Assembly (NCBI GenBank): GCA_907163345.1
Contig: CAJQUN010000032.1
Coordinates: 5,122,424-5,186,423, forward strand
DNA: 64,000 bases
Source of the DNA: Haberlea rhodopensis
Taxonomy: Eukaryota > Streptophyta > Magnoliopsida > Lamiales > Gesneriaceae
Direction: 5' to 3'
Part shown: positions 1-12,400 of the stretch, piece by piece
Layout: each line of letters begins with the position of its first letter
How positions within the stretch are numbered: position 1 is the first letter of the stretch
Program-made: the position numbers and the translations under genes
Notes under the pieces: model-generated
The model's database searches: none
What the model saw: only the letters and a program-made list of their open reading frames with translations
What the model was told of the DNA's origin: nothing

Positions 1-1212
1 TGATTGCATTGAATGTTTTGCGTATGGTTATATATATATGTTGATATAGCCAAGGAATGACCCAAATCTTGATATCGCCGCTTGTAGCGTGCGTGACACT
101 AGAGTAGGATGACTCTTACATGATATATGGGGTACTGGGTTTATTTGACTATATTAGGGCATTTGAGATGCCTGAGGATGATTGTAGAATCATGTATTCT
201 TCGTGAGACATTGAGATGTCTAGGTTCGTAGAATCATGTATTCATTATGAGACATTTGAGATGTCTAGGTATAATGGAAAGCGAGATTATGAAATCAATA
301 TTAGATATTGATATATCTATATTTGCATATATATGAACTTGGAATCATTCATTATTGATATTTGAGAATCAGGCATGCGATGTGTAAATCAATGTGTTGG
401 TTTACTGATTTATGAGGTTTGATGAGTTTGATGATTGTGAGAACAGGGACAGTACACGGAATCCCGGATGAGGTTGCCATCCAGGGAGTATCATTTAAAT
501 TCATTAGCATTTACCTTTGTTGTAAATTATGAATTTCATTATTATGATTATGGGATTTTGTGTATTGGTATGCTCACCCCGTTGGGGGCTGTCTCTGTTG
601 GGACAGGTGGACAGGTACATCGATGGCTATGGAGCTGAGCTCGAGCTGTTGATTTGAGGTACTCCCAGGATCGTGGTACCAGGGCTTGATGGAGCACGGT
701 ATCGTGTAGAGTACCTATGCATACACCTGAGGATTTATACATATTCATGATGCTCGCATGTGAGCACGATTATACTTGTATATGGATTGTATATAAAGGC
801 ATGAGCCTATCTCTCTTTCATTTAAGGTTGCATGCAATTAGAGGTTGAATTGCTAGAATGATATGAGAGTCATTGGTGTATTATGTGTGGTGTCTTCCCT
901 GGCTGGGAATTTACTTGTATTGCTGCTTTCTGTTGAGTATTATGCTTTCCCTGGCCGGGAATTTTGTTATGTGTTGTACTCTTTTTTTTTGGGATAGCTC
1001 TATTTATGGGGAGACTCTGCCCAAATTTTTATAAAAGTTTACAATGTGAAAAGTGGCACCAAGGGGTTGGTAAAAGGCAAACATATGAGTCTTTCATTGA
1101 CAGGCAATGATTAAGTATCATCAGAGCTTCCCGATTGACTTTTTATAGAAAGCATGTACCACACATAGTGGTTAATACACTAATCAAGGTTTAAGGGCTT
1201 GGGGTCCTTACA
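1..1212 (+). mobile_element. LTR fragment, family A, 3' part
   Basis: This stretch is the reverse complement of the first part of the solo LTR at 52771-55216. Both share the paired-hairpin block beginning GCTCACCCC (573-607 here), the text around TCGAGCTGTTGATTTGAGG, and the terminus GGGGTCCTTACA ending at 1212. It reads in plus orientation and its 5' part lies outside the window, so solo LTR and full-element LTR cannot be told apart. No coding sequence is seen; the short ORFs are incidental. Family A is probably Ty3/gypsy from its long TG...CA LTR, but no internal region is present to prove it. Confidence 0.75.
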
Positions 1213-1602
1213 GGTGAAGCTTTTGATTTTAATGGAGGGAAAGGAGAGAAGATGGTTGCTTGTTGGAGTGAGGAAGATGATGGTCTAAATCAGATTGAAC
1301 AATAATAAGCAACTCCAAGGCATAAATAAAGACAAGAGGCGTGGGTTACTACTAGGCATAACATGACAAAATTTAATAATATCCTACTCCACTAAGTCCA
1401 AGTGTCCACCATGATGTGTAATTGGTAACTTGACATGGTTTTGGTCAAAAATTAACATGCCAAAATAGATATTTTGATGTATTTTATCTTGATTTTAAAT
1501 AAGGTGTTGTGATCCGGAACACCTCAACTCGAAAACCCAACTTAAAATCATCCGGGTTTGCTTAATTGCTAAATAACTGATTTAATTGCAACGGGGTCTT
1601 AC
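1213..1602. other. Unassigned stretch, LTR-like end
   Basis: There is no recognisable coding sequence. The stretch ends in ACGGGGTCTTACA, the same kind of terminus as the solo LTRs of families A and B (GGGGCCTTACA, GGGGTCTTACA). It is therefore probably the end of another truncated LTR in plus orientation that abuts the integrase fragment. No target duplication was found. Confidence 0.35.
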
Positions 1603-1893
1603 AATTTGCTTGTCATGCCAATTCTTCATTCGCTCCTTGTAAATTTTAGCATTTTCATACGCTTCATTGCGAAACTCATCCATCTCAGTGAGCTGTAGCA
1701 ACCGTTGCTCACCAGCAGCCTTCAAATCAAAGTTCAGCTTCTTTATGGTCCAGAAAGCCCGATGCTCCAACTCTACCGGTAAGTGGCATGCTTTCCCAAA
1801 GACTAGACGATATGGGGACATCCCTATGGGAGTTTTGAATGCAATTCGGTATGCCCATAATGCATCATCCAATTTCAGAGCCCAAAAACTTGT
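1600..1893 (-). pseudogene. Ty3/gypsy integrase C-terminal fragment
   Basis: Read on the minus strand the frame carries the plant gypsy (Athila/Tat type) integrase sequence LDDALWAYR, then [29 protein letters not shown] and a tail with RMKNWHDK. These motifs follow the catalytic core in Athila-like pol. The catalytic residues, reverse transcriptase and the rest of the integrase are absent. The fragment is cut at both sides: at about 1600 by an LTR-like terminus and at about 1893 by an LTR fragment. It is a relic, not a gene. Confidence 0.8.
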
Positions 1894-2274
1894 TGCGGAA
1901 AATCCTTTACCGCAAGCGCACGGTAGTCAAGTTTTAGTATAAAAAGATGTCGAACCCACAAAGATTGAATAAATAGTTATCTAAGTACTGAATTAAAATA
2001 ATCTTTGCTTTATTTAGAGAATCGAATAGTTGAGTGTTATGCGAATAATGAAAATCAATTAATTAACGATAATCAAAGACTGAGTTGAAAAGAAATCAAT
2101 TGGAGACGAATCTAGGAGTACGATTTCACTTGTTCATCCACTACACTTATTATTCCTTGATTTTCATGTTATGGATTTCCTAGTTTACTAGCCGAGAATT
2201 CTTATTTATTTCTACTCCCTCTCCCGAGTGTTAAGCAGAAGTAATCATCTAACATCAATCTTGATATCCCTATC
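1894..2274 (-). mobile_element. Athila-type LTR end fragment
   Basis: The stretch ACCGCAAGCGCACGG followed by TCAAGTTTTAGTATAA and TCGAACCCAC is the reverse complement of the 3' end of the Athila-type LTR at 37035-38376, which has the matching GTGGGTTCGACAATCC and CTTGCGGTACAC. This is a diverged, minus-oriented LTR end of that superfamily. It is interrupted at 2274 by the solo LTR. Its last five bases (2270-2274, CTATC) are the left target duplication of that insertion. Confidence 0.6.
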
Positions 2275-5200
2275 TGTGATGTCCAGATTTATTAATAATC
2301 ATTTATTGGATTAATTTACGATATTTATGTGATGTGTCGGGATTTAATTTTTGGGTATCGGACTTTGGATCGGAGTTGGGATAAATGACTCCGGGTTGGA
2401 CCGGAGTTGGGATAAATGATTCCGGGTGAAATTTTTTTTTAGTGTTAATTAAATTTGAGGAGATCCTTAAATTCTTGAGAATGTTATTTTAGTCTAGTAT
2501 TGGAATAAATAAATTACGGATTGAACAATTATCACGATTAAATTTAATGAGGGGTGTTTGCACGCTAAATTAGTGAGATTTGAATAAGAATGATAAAATA
2601 AGGAGTTAAATGATAATTATGTGGGTTTGTTGGCTTGAGATTTAATAACAAAAGGTAGACACAACACACTAAACCATTGAAAACCTAGACATCGATCTCC
2701 ACTTCTCTTTTCCCCCCTCATTCACGTCGCAGCCTCACTCTCTCGATTCCCTCTCTCTCGGCTGGTATGGACACATCATTTTTGTTCAAGCTTGTGTGGG
2801 TAAGATACTACATGATACCTTGGTCATCTAACCCTCACTTTGATCGATTTTATTGCTGCTGTTTTGGGTAAATATTGTGTTACTTTGAAACTAAAATTGT
2901 TACAGCTGTGGTCAATTTTTATGCTGTTTTGGGGTTGAGATTTCACGGTACATTGGTTGAATTTTTGTGTTGTTTTGGGTTCGAAATTTTGCTGAAATGT
3001 GGGTTGAATTCTATGGCATTATGGTTCGAAAATTTCAAGGTGATGAGTTCGAAAATTCATGCTTTGTGGTTCGATTTTTCTGTGTGGGAGATGGGTGCTG
3101 CTTCAATTTTGGTTCTTTCAGACTTTGCTTCATAATTGTTAGGTATTGTGTTGCTAAGTGAGTGAGTGTGTGGGTTAGACATGAAGAATGTGTGCGTTTC
3201 TGCCGTGTGTGTGTATGTGTAGTTCCTACTATTTCAGTTCGACTTTCTCCTGCTATTTAAGTTCAAAAATCTGATGCTATTTTGATTCAAAATCATGCTG
3301 AGTGTTGGTTCTAAAATCTGCCATTCATGATTCAAAAATCTGGTTATTTGGCTGGATTTTCTTATTGCTATGTATTGAGTTTATGGGGGTGTCTATGACT
3401 TGATTTTTGGAGCTGCCATGGTTAGAGATTTCTATGGTATTGACTTAAAAATAATGCTCATAAAGTGTTTGATATAATGCTTAAGTGGAGTTCAAGTGTA
3501 ACCAAAAGCTATACTAAATGTTTGGAAAGAAAGCCTACTTATGGAAAAAAATATCATGGTAGTGTGAGTTATGACATGGAATAAAATTGTGGTGATGTGT
3601 ATGCTTGAATGTGCATTATGAGTTTAGATTGAAATTCAATGCATGTTTAATTTGTTTAAGTTGAATTCAAACAAATAAATGACTTTATATTGGAATTAAG
3701 AGAATTAGATTTAAAACGGTAGAATCTCGTATCTACATGGATCCTTTGTTTCATGTCTTGGTTTGAATCACCTCGGTGTGGGTTTGAATGTTTGGAACAT
3801 GTTAATTGGCTTAATTGGATTGTTTTAGTTAGACACTAGTTGGATGTTATTATGCATACACCCTTGCACTTCCTTTCCCTCTGTTGGATTGGTGTGTCTA
3901 GTGAACTGCTATGTGAGTTGGCGTGATCTTGCACGTATGGGTGTGTGTATCCTGCATCATGTGTGTGATGTAGCGGATGATGGGAGAAAATGGGGTTTTG
4001 CATCACCAATGAAATATCATGATTCATGTGAGGATGTGTGCATCAAAGTATTGATTATGATTTGATTCATAATATTGAGTTATTGATTTGTGATATGGAA
4101 ATGAAAGTAAGAACTATTGATGAATATTCATTGCTTGGATTATGAGCTAATATTGAATTGATATTCGATATAGACTCTACAGGAGACTTCGGACGTTGAT
4201 GATAGCTTGTTCATGTTGTCTACTATAAGGTACGTGGTGACGTACGAGCAGGTATATCTAGTATCTATACATTCATGTATATATGTAGTTTTGAATATGA
4301 TGTTTCAGGTAAGTGTTTGACTTTAATAATTGAGTTTCATATACGAGTTATGGTGGACACGTAGTGGTACGTGATCCGATTATACTTGTTGAGTAGTGAT
4401 GCCGTGGGCATGAGCGATATGAGAAAGTATCGAGAATGAGATAGTGGGATAACCAAGTTTACATTGATGTTGAACTATTTATGTTTGAGCGTAAATAATA
4501 TATTGTTGTTGTATTGAATTCATAAGCGTTGTTGAGTATCATATTTTCAGTGATAATACTAAACTTGACATTATGAAGGTGCATGAGTTTGAAACAGGAA
4601 CAGTGTGTGGAAGCTATACAAATTCGGAACTGTACAGGGAGTACATTTTATGAGTTTTGAATAATCTAAACTGTTGCATTATGATTTTGTATATCGATTT
4701 GTGATTGAATATTGAGTTGGAGTATGCTCACCCTGTGTGGGGGCTGTTTCTGTTGAAACAGGTACAACAGGTACGATGCTGCCTTGGAGTGCTAGGCTCG
4801 AACTTTGTTGGATGATGCTTCCAGAAGCGTAGTATGAGACTGAGCCGATATACGAGGTTGAGCTGTTGGTATATATATTAATTATGCATCCGGATGAGTA
4901 TCCGTTATTCGTTGCTCTTCTGTGAGCACTTGTATCTGTATATGGACTGTATAAGGGTGTTGAAACCCACTTTTGTTGTCTTATCAGTGTGGTGTCTTCC
5001 CTGGCTGTGAATTTATTTAGTGTTTCTGTATTCTGCTTGGTATTGTGTTGTCACTGGTCGGGAGTTATGTTATGTGATGTATTTTTATTTCCGGATAGCT
5101 CAGTTTATGGGGAGACTCTGCCCAAAGTTTTATAAAAATAACCAACAATGTAAAGAGTGGTGGGTATGTTAATGGGCGAAATCTTTGAGACTATCTGTTG

Positions 5201-5353
5201 GTAGAGATGAACATATAATGTTGAATATTATTTATGTCATGGGATAATGGGAACATGAAATGATTCTTTTTAAAATGAAAAGAAAATGAAAAATTTATAT
5301 TCATACGACGTCATAAATGAACTAATGACGAGTTAAAGGGTTGGGGCCTTACA
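2275..5353 (+). mobile_element. Solo LTR, family B, with TSD
   Basis: A 3079-bp unit begins TGTGATGTCC and ends GGGGCCTTACA, flanked by a perfect 5-bp duplication CTATC (2270-2274 and 5354-5358). No PBS, PPT or coding region is present, so this is a solo LTR left by LTR-LTR recombination. The plus orientation is inferred from a CT-rich leader near 2698-2765, the motif GGTACGTGGTGACGTACGAG near 4229-4248, and a double hairpin at 4726-4762. The slot that holds CGATCGATCG arrays in other families holds repeated GGTTCGAAAATT-like units here (about 2940-3340). The same family recurs in reverse at 41908-44981. Confidence 0.92.
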
Positions 5354-6119
5354 CTATCTAAGATCTGCTGGTACAACATCCGCTGGCCTAAGGTCTGCTG
5401 GTACCCTGCTGTCCAACATCTGATGTTCTGTTCTCTTGGTTATAGCTCTTGATTCGTTGATTTTTGGGCAAAGTGATCTACATGAAAGTTGTAGCCCTTT
5501 ATCTTAGCTTTCCACGGAATCAAGAATCTCTCGATTTCTAGTTCGTATGAGAGAGTATGCTCGAAATAAGAGGCGATGGTCCTGCTGTATGTTTGCTGGA
5601 TGCAGCAGCACATGGTGTAACTTGCAGAAGCTTGTTGGTCATCTTAACATCCGATTCGGTCTTTGACTTCCAAAGATGTCTTGTAGATCTTTGTCTTAGC
5701 TTTCCAACCCATACTGAATCATCTCGTTTCAATAAGCGAGCTGAGCGTTATGGCCGATATACCACAGCTGCTACGATCTGTCCGCTGCTGTTTCAGCTTT
5801 GTACCAGCAAGCTCTTGAATACATGTTTTTGTCATGTAAACCTTCGAATCTAGTTTGCTGTCCTGAAATACGACTTGTAGAAAATTGAGTTGGGTATCCA
5901 ACCCATTTGGAATCACGTCATTTCGATGTTCGAGCTATGATATATGATTGATTTAGTGAACAACACTTGGGGTCTACTGGTTGTATCTACTGGTTCAGTA
6001 GACCTTTGCTTTTGTCTATTGGTCCAGTTTACTTCAACCCATTTCTTTGTTAATCATCAAGCTCATAATTATGATCTATTCAATGCACACTTGATGAAAT
6101 ATGTTAGTAACACAATAAC
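5354..6119 (-). mobile_element. LTR D fragment (3' LTR, outer part)
   Basis: This matches the complete LTR D at 15866-17719 almost throughout, from the 30-bp repeat unit (CTGCTGGTACAACATCCGCT) to the text around ATATGTTAGTAACAC. It is the distal part of the 3' LTR of the minus-strand element D. It is cut on the left by the solo LTR at 2275-5353 and split on the right by the copia insertion. The LTR resumes after 14961. The last five bases (6115-6119, ATAAC) are the copia target duplication. Confidence 0.85.
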
Positions 6120-7611
6120 TGTTGGGATATGCCCTAAGACAAGTCATTAGATGATTGTTTAAGACATACAATGTTTATGGATTTATGAATGGCAATTCAT
6201 TATTATATATTATTCTTTTAACTGTGCATTATGAATTAATATATATGTTAATGTCCTTAGAATAATATTGTATTATTCTTAAAGATGTTCCTAGTCAAGT
6301 ATTATCATGAAAGGGATAATGATAATACGTAGAGACTAGTATATGTTGATCGATGAATTGTTCATTGATATGAGATATCAAATCAACATATGGGTACATG
6401 TTAGAGAACGATGTACTGAACAGACCCACCATGAGAATGCAACATGGATAGTTATATGATCGTCATATGCAATTCTCATAGTGATAATAATGTATGTAAT
6501 CCTTACGACTTGTGATCATCAGAGATCCCAACATAAGGAGTTATGTATCTTGATATCGTCAAACGTTACCCGTAACAGGATATACTATAAAGGCGACTAT
6601 TGGATACACTACGAATTATGTAGAGGGATGTTGACTGATCGAGATAGGATTTGTCCCTCCTATATAACAGGAGATGTGTTAGGCCCTTGATCAAGTGAGA
6701 ACTAAAATGCATGGCCATGCTCGAATGAGTCGATATGAGATATCGAGCTTATTCGTTTATTCTAGTTCTACTTGGGGATCAAGAAATAAAGATTGGATAT
6801 ACGAGTATGACTATTCCATGACTCGTGTTCAATCTAAACACAAAGGACAAAGGGATTAAGTTACATGGTTAATATTATCACATGTTCTAAAGGTTATGTC
6901 GAGTCATTGACATTCTCGTAATTTGGGTAGCATCGATGTGTTGCTAGATACCGCTCAATGCTTGCGACATAAAATGAGATTTTATGTCACTGCCAACATT
7001 ACGAGATCCTATCGGGTCGCACAAAAGATTAAATCGAGAAGGGAAATTAAATTCATGAGATGAATTAAATAATTAAGAGGAGTCTTAATTAATTATCATA
7101 AGGATTAATTAAATCATGGGCTTAAGCCCATGAAGCTTTAAGAAAGCCTTTAATTAATTATATTTAATATGATTGCAAGGTGATTAATTGTAAGACAATT
7201 TCATAACACTTCATAAGTTAAACCCTACACCATCACTCACGGCCGCACATCAAGATCTTTCGGCCACCCTCATAGCCGAGTAGTTCTTGGCGTTTTTGTG
7301 CCAATTTGATTGTGAATCAAAGTGTGGTTTTTGGTTCCGGTTTAATATCTTGTCTAGCAACTTGATATTAAACTATTCCTTCAATCGATTTGATCGTGTG
7401 GATACCGTTGAGGCAAAACCAATCGAGTTTTGCTTAGTGACTCGGAGAAGGCGTAAGACGTGGTGCAGCTCCGTGGATTCAGCCTCAAACACGCTACAAG
7501 GGTAAGACACTTGTTATTCTCTAATCCGATATGATTCCCTATGTATAGATCGCTGGTTTGTAATCCCTAAATTTTATTCCGCTGCGTTGTATGCTCATGG
7601 GGTTACTTACA
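6120..7611 (+). repeat. 5' LTR of the young copia element
   Basis: Runs from TGTTGGGATATG to GGTTACTTACA. It contains the perfect 18-bp palindrome CATGGGCTTAAGCCCATG (7115-7132) and a TATA-like CTATATAACAGG near 6660-6671. The block around GTTACCCGTAACAGG to TATAACAGGAGATG resembles LTR sequence I remember from copia elements of other angiosperms. The 69- and 72-codon ORFs inside it are not genes; they recur only because the LTR recurs. Confidence 0.95.
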
Positions 7612-7612
7612 G

Positions 7613-7628
7613 TGGTATCAGAGCCGTG
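7613..7628 (+). other. Primer binding site (tRNA-Met type)
   Basis: TGGTATCAGAGCCGTG starts one base after the 5' LTR. Its first 12 bases are complementary to the 3' end of plant initiator tRNA-Met, the usual primer of plant copia elements. Confidence 0.93.
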
Positions 7629-9491
7629 TACAAGGCTCATATCGGATTTTATGTGGTTAAATAGTTTAATCATGTTAGAATTAAATATTGCATGCTAATT
7701 GAAACTGTTTAAATTCATATATGATATGAAATTAATTTTAGTTTATGAAAATCATCGTAGTAATTGTATTTGATATAATTGGCGAATAAAATTATTTATT
7801 GAGCTTTAAATTTCGGCCACCACCATCACAAATGTCACCATGGCTAGCCACATGAGGGCTAGGGTTTTCGAACCCTTGGCTCGAGATGGCTTAGTCGTTG
7901 TGGCTAATAATTGTGCATGGAAGTGTCGAAAATTAATTAGGGTTTAGAACCCATTGGACATGACGGCTAGATCATGACGGCTAGGGTTTCGAACCCTAAT
8001 GGCCGTGCATGGCTCGGCCATAATCGCCCTATTTTCTTAAATTTTGATGCTTGGATGAGTTTTGAACTCCTTGACTCGATAATGGTTTATGCATGCATGG
8101 ATTAGTAACTTTACCACATGAGAGCAAGGATTTTCGAACCCTTAGCTCGAGATGGTTGAGCGAACCCCGTGCATGGCATGACCGTGACTCGTGGCTAACA
8201 AATTCCGGCGTTTAAAACAAGATGGCTCGATAAAAACATCAAAAGGGTGCGAGGCGGCTAGGGTTGGAACCCTAGTGCCGCCGCCGCATGGACCATGGCT
8301 CGGCCATGGGCTAGGGTTTCGAACCCTAGGCCCACTATTGGTCCAGCCGTGGGTTTTGGTTCGAACCATGGTGGTTCGTGTTTTAGTCGCTTTAGTTCGT
8401 GGCATGTGATGTCCCGAGCGTACGATAATTTTTCAAAAATTATTTTACAGTTTTAATTAGAATTAAATTTAAATTGTTTAGAATTTAATTAATTAAATGT
8501 TAATGCATGCTTTATGTGTTGTTTGAGCATGGTGCGTGGTTATAGCCCTTTGACCTATTAGATAGGATTTGTGAATGATTGTAATTTATAATACGACCTG
8601 CGTGTCGTGCCTTTCTCTATTTCATTCTAAATGTTATCCCTCCCCTATGTTCCCCTCGAATGTGAATCGAGGAATTCTATATCTTGTAAAATAGTGTAGT
8701 TTATTTTATTGATGGTGATCAATGAAGATGGAGCATCGTGCCGGGATGAGGAGGCCATTCACAAATTGGAGCCAAAGGAAGGTGCTTATGAAGTTACCTT
8801 AGGTTGACTCATAAGAGTTTCTCATTGGCTTGAGAAACTCATTAGTAGGGGCTATAACCATGTCACGTTTTAATTATGTATGTTGATGCATGATTTATCT
8901 TATGTTTTAGTTTGATAATAGTATTACACATATATGTAGATATGTATACAACTATATGTAGTGGACATATTTTAAATTATCAAATTAATCATGAGATCAA
9001 TAAATCCCTCTAAAATATTAAGTTTTAGATGCCTTCCAAAATAAAAGTACTCGTCAATAACTTCGATTGTACATGTGTGGGTTTGCCAAAGCAAAGCACC
9101 GTGGCAATCTTAGTAAGGCGCGAAAGGATAAAAGTGATATCCGTTATACTTTAATTGGGTACGACTTAACTAGGTTATCTCAATAGGATTGGGAACCTAG
9201 AGGCATGGGTTGGATTATAATTCATTAGATGAATTGAACAAAGTGTTGTTCGTCCAACTATCCAAGAATTATATGTGATGTAATTGACAAAGTGTTGTCT
9301 ACCTAAATAACCGAGTCTTGGGCGATTAGCCAAAGCTAACTCAAGATTAGGCGAAATATGGATCTTGGCCCACTAAAAGTTTCGAGGGTTGATATTTTTC
9401 AAATAAAATAGTGGGAGTATCATTTAATATAAGACCATGTTAAATGATTTAAATCATAAACTTATTTTGCATATTTATATTGTAGATATCC
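7629..9491 (+). other. Long palindrome-rich leader of copia gag-pol
   Basis: About 1.86 kb separates the PBS from the gag-pol start, which is long for a copia element. No credible ORF is seen. Between 7861 and 8363 there are at least five near-palindromes centred on TTCGAA or TTGGAA: 7861-7876, 7982-7998 (TAGGGTTTCGAACCCTA), 8127-8143, 8258-8275, and 8311-8329 (perfect arms around one central base). CCATGGCTCGGCCATGG at 8293-8309 is another. They would make a strongly hairpinned RNA. A role in translation, packaging or dimerisation is inference only. Confidence 0.7.
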
Positions 9492-12400
9492 ATGGCAACT
9501 ACAAACGTTACTAGCACTTTATCACTGCGATCGGTCCTTGAGAAGGACAAACTAAATGGGACGAATTTCCTAGACTGGCATAGGAACTTGAGGATAGTCC
9601 TCAAACAAGAAAAGAAACAGTATGTTCTAGAGGAACCCTTGCTCGCTGAGGAACCTCCCCTAACAGCTACAAGAGCTGAAAAAGATGCTTACAAGAAGCA
9701 TCAGAGTGACGCACTTGATGTTGGGTGCCTCATGCTTGCCACTATGAACTCTGAGCTTCAGAAGCAACATGAGGAAATGGAGGCGTTCGATATGATCGAA
9801 CACTTAAAGCAGTTGTACCAACAGCAAGCTAGACAAGAGAGGTATGACGTCTCTAAAGCGTTGTTCCAGTGCAGGATGGTAGAGGGAAGCTTAGTTGGAA
9901 CTCATGTGCTCAAGATGATTGGGTACATTGAGAATCTGGATAAGCTAGGTTTTCCATTGGACCAAGAGTTGGCCACCGATGTAATCTTGCAATCGTTGCC
10001 GGAGAGCTTCAGTCAATTTGTAGTAAATTACAATATGACTGATATGGAAAAGACTCTGCCCCAGTTGCTTGGTATGTTGAGAACATATGAAGCAAATACT
10101 AAGAAGACTAAGGCCACAAATGTCCTTATTGTGAATAAGGGCAAAGGAAGGGCCAAAGCCAAAGGCAACAAGAAAGCAAAGAAGGTCTTTGCTAAATCTA
10201 AGCCGAAGTCTTCTGCACTGAAGCCAAAGGGAGGGATAGCAAAGGAAGGGAACTGTTTCCATTGCGGTGAGACCGGCCATTGGAAAAGGAACTGCAAAGT
10301 ATATCTGGAGGATCTAAAGAAAGGAAGTGTGACTTCCGCTTCAGGTATTTTTGTTATAGAAGTCAATTTATCTACTTCTTCATCATGGGTATTAGATACT
10401 GGATGTGGATCTCACATTTGTGTAAATGTGCAGGATCTCAAAAGGGGTAGGACATTGGCAAAAGGTGAAGTTGATCTCCGAGTTGGAAATGGAGCAAGAG
10501 TTGCTGCATTAGCTATAGGAGATTATCATTTAGCTTTACCTTCTGGTTTATCGTTGATTTTAAAAGACTGTTATTTTGTGCCTTCAATTACTAAAAACAT
10601 TATATCTATTTCTTGTTTAGACAAGTATGGTTTTTCATTTATAATAAAGGACAATTGTTGTTCTATTTATTTAAATGATATGTTTTATGCTAGTGCACAA
10701 ATGGTGAATGGTCTTTATGTATTAAATCTTGATATGCCTATCTATAACATAAATACTAAAAGGATTAAAAATAATGATTGTAATCCGACTTATCTCTGGC
10801 ACTGTCGCTTGGGTCACATAAACGAGAACCGCATATCTAAACTTCATAAGGATGGAGTATTAGATTCATTTGATTTTGAATCATATGAAACATGCGAATC
10901 TTGTTTAATGGGCAAGATGACTAAAGCCCCTTTCAAGGGACACGTTGAAAGGGCAAATGTTTTATTGGGACTAATACATAGTGATGTATGTGGACCAATA
11001 AGTACACCAGCTAGAGGTGGTTTTCAATACTTCGTTACATTTACTGATGACCTCAGTATATATGGGTATGTGTACCTAATGAAACATAAGCATGAAACCT
11101 TTGAAAAGTTCAAAGATTTCAAGAATGAAGTACAAAACCAACTTGGCAAAAGTATCAAAATCCTTCGATCAGATCGAGGAGGAGAATACTTAAGCCAAGA
11201 GTTTCATGACTATCTAAAGGAGTGTGGGATAGTCCCACAACTCACTCCTCCGTATACTCCACAATGGAATGGTGTATCCGAGAGGAGAAATCGAACCTTG
11301 TTAGACATGGTTAGATCAATGATGAGTCATGCAGATCTTCCGATATCATTTTGGGGACACGCTCTAGAAACAGCGATTTTCTTACTGAACCGTGTTCCAT
11401 CTAAATCAGTGGAAAAGACACCATATGAGATATGGACTGGGAAGCGTCCTAGTATGTCTTTTATGAAGATTTGGGGTTGTGAGGCTTTCGTTAGACGTCA
11501 CGCCACTAACAAACTTGGACCCAAATCTGATAAGTGTTTATTTGTGGGGTATCCTAAGGAAACGAAAGGATACTATTTCTATTATCCCACCGAGAACAAA
11601 ATAGTTGTTGCTCGGACTGGTGTATTTCTTGAAAGAGAATTTATTTCTAGAAAAACCAGTGGGAGAAAAATAGAACTTAGTGAAGTTCAACCACAAGAAA
11701 ACACTGAACCTGAAATTGAGATGGAAACAGAGCAGGCACCACAAACTGTTGTGGAAGAAGCACCTGCTCAAGAGACACAAGCCCAGCGTAGGTCTGTAAG
11801 AGAACACCGGGAGCCACAGAGATATGGATTTCTTGTGACTCAACAAGGTGACTTACTACTTATTGATGAGGATGAGCCGTCATCTTATCAACAAGCTATA
11901 ATGGGTAATGATTCTGAGAAATGGCAAGAAGCCATGAAATCTGAGATGGAATCCATGTATGCAAACCAAGTATGGACTTTGGTTGATCTACCTGAAGGGG
12001 TACGACCCATAGGGTGCAAATGGATTTTCAAGAAAAAGACCGATATGGATGGTAATGTACAAACCTATAAAGGTCGGCTGGTTGCAAAAGGATTCAAACA
12101 AATTCATGGTATTGACTATGATGAAACCTTTTCACCAGTGGCCATGGTTAAATCCATAAGGATCTTACTTGCAATAGCTGCATTTCATGATTATGAAATC
12201 TGGCAGATGGATGTCAAAACAGCTTTCCTTAATGGAAATCTGCTCGAGGATGTGTACATGACACAGCCCGAGGGTTTTGTCGATCCAAAGGATGCTGGAA
12301 AAATATGCAAGCTACAACGATCCATTTATGGATTGAAGCAAGCTTCTCGGAGTTGGAATCTTCGTTTTGATGATGCAATCAAAGAGTTTGGTTTCATCAA

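Noticed and set aside
6481..6690. A 69-codon ORF found three times in the window (6481, 13831, 62824)
   Set aside because: All three lie at the same place in copies of one LTR; recurrence reflects the LTR, and there is no start context or family match.
8142..8409. Opposed ORFs in the copia leader
   Set aside because: They cover the palindromic repeats, have no homology I recognise, and sit upstream of gag-pol in an untranslated leader.
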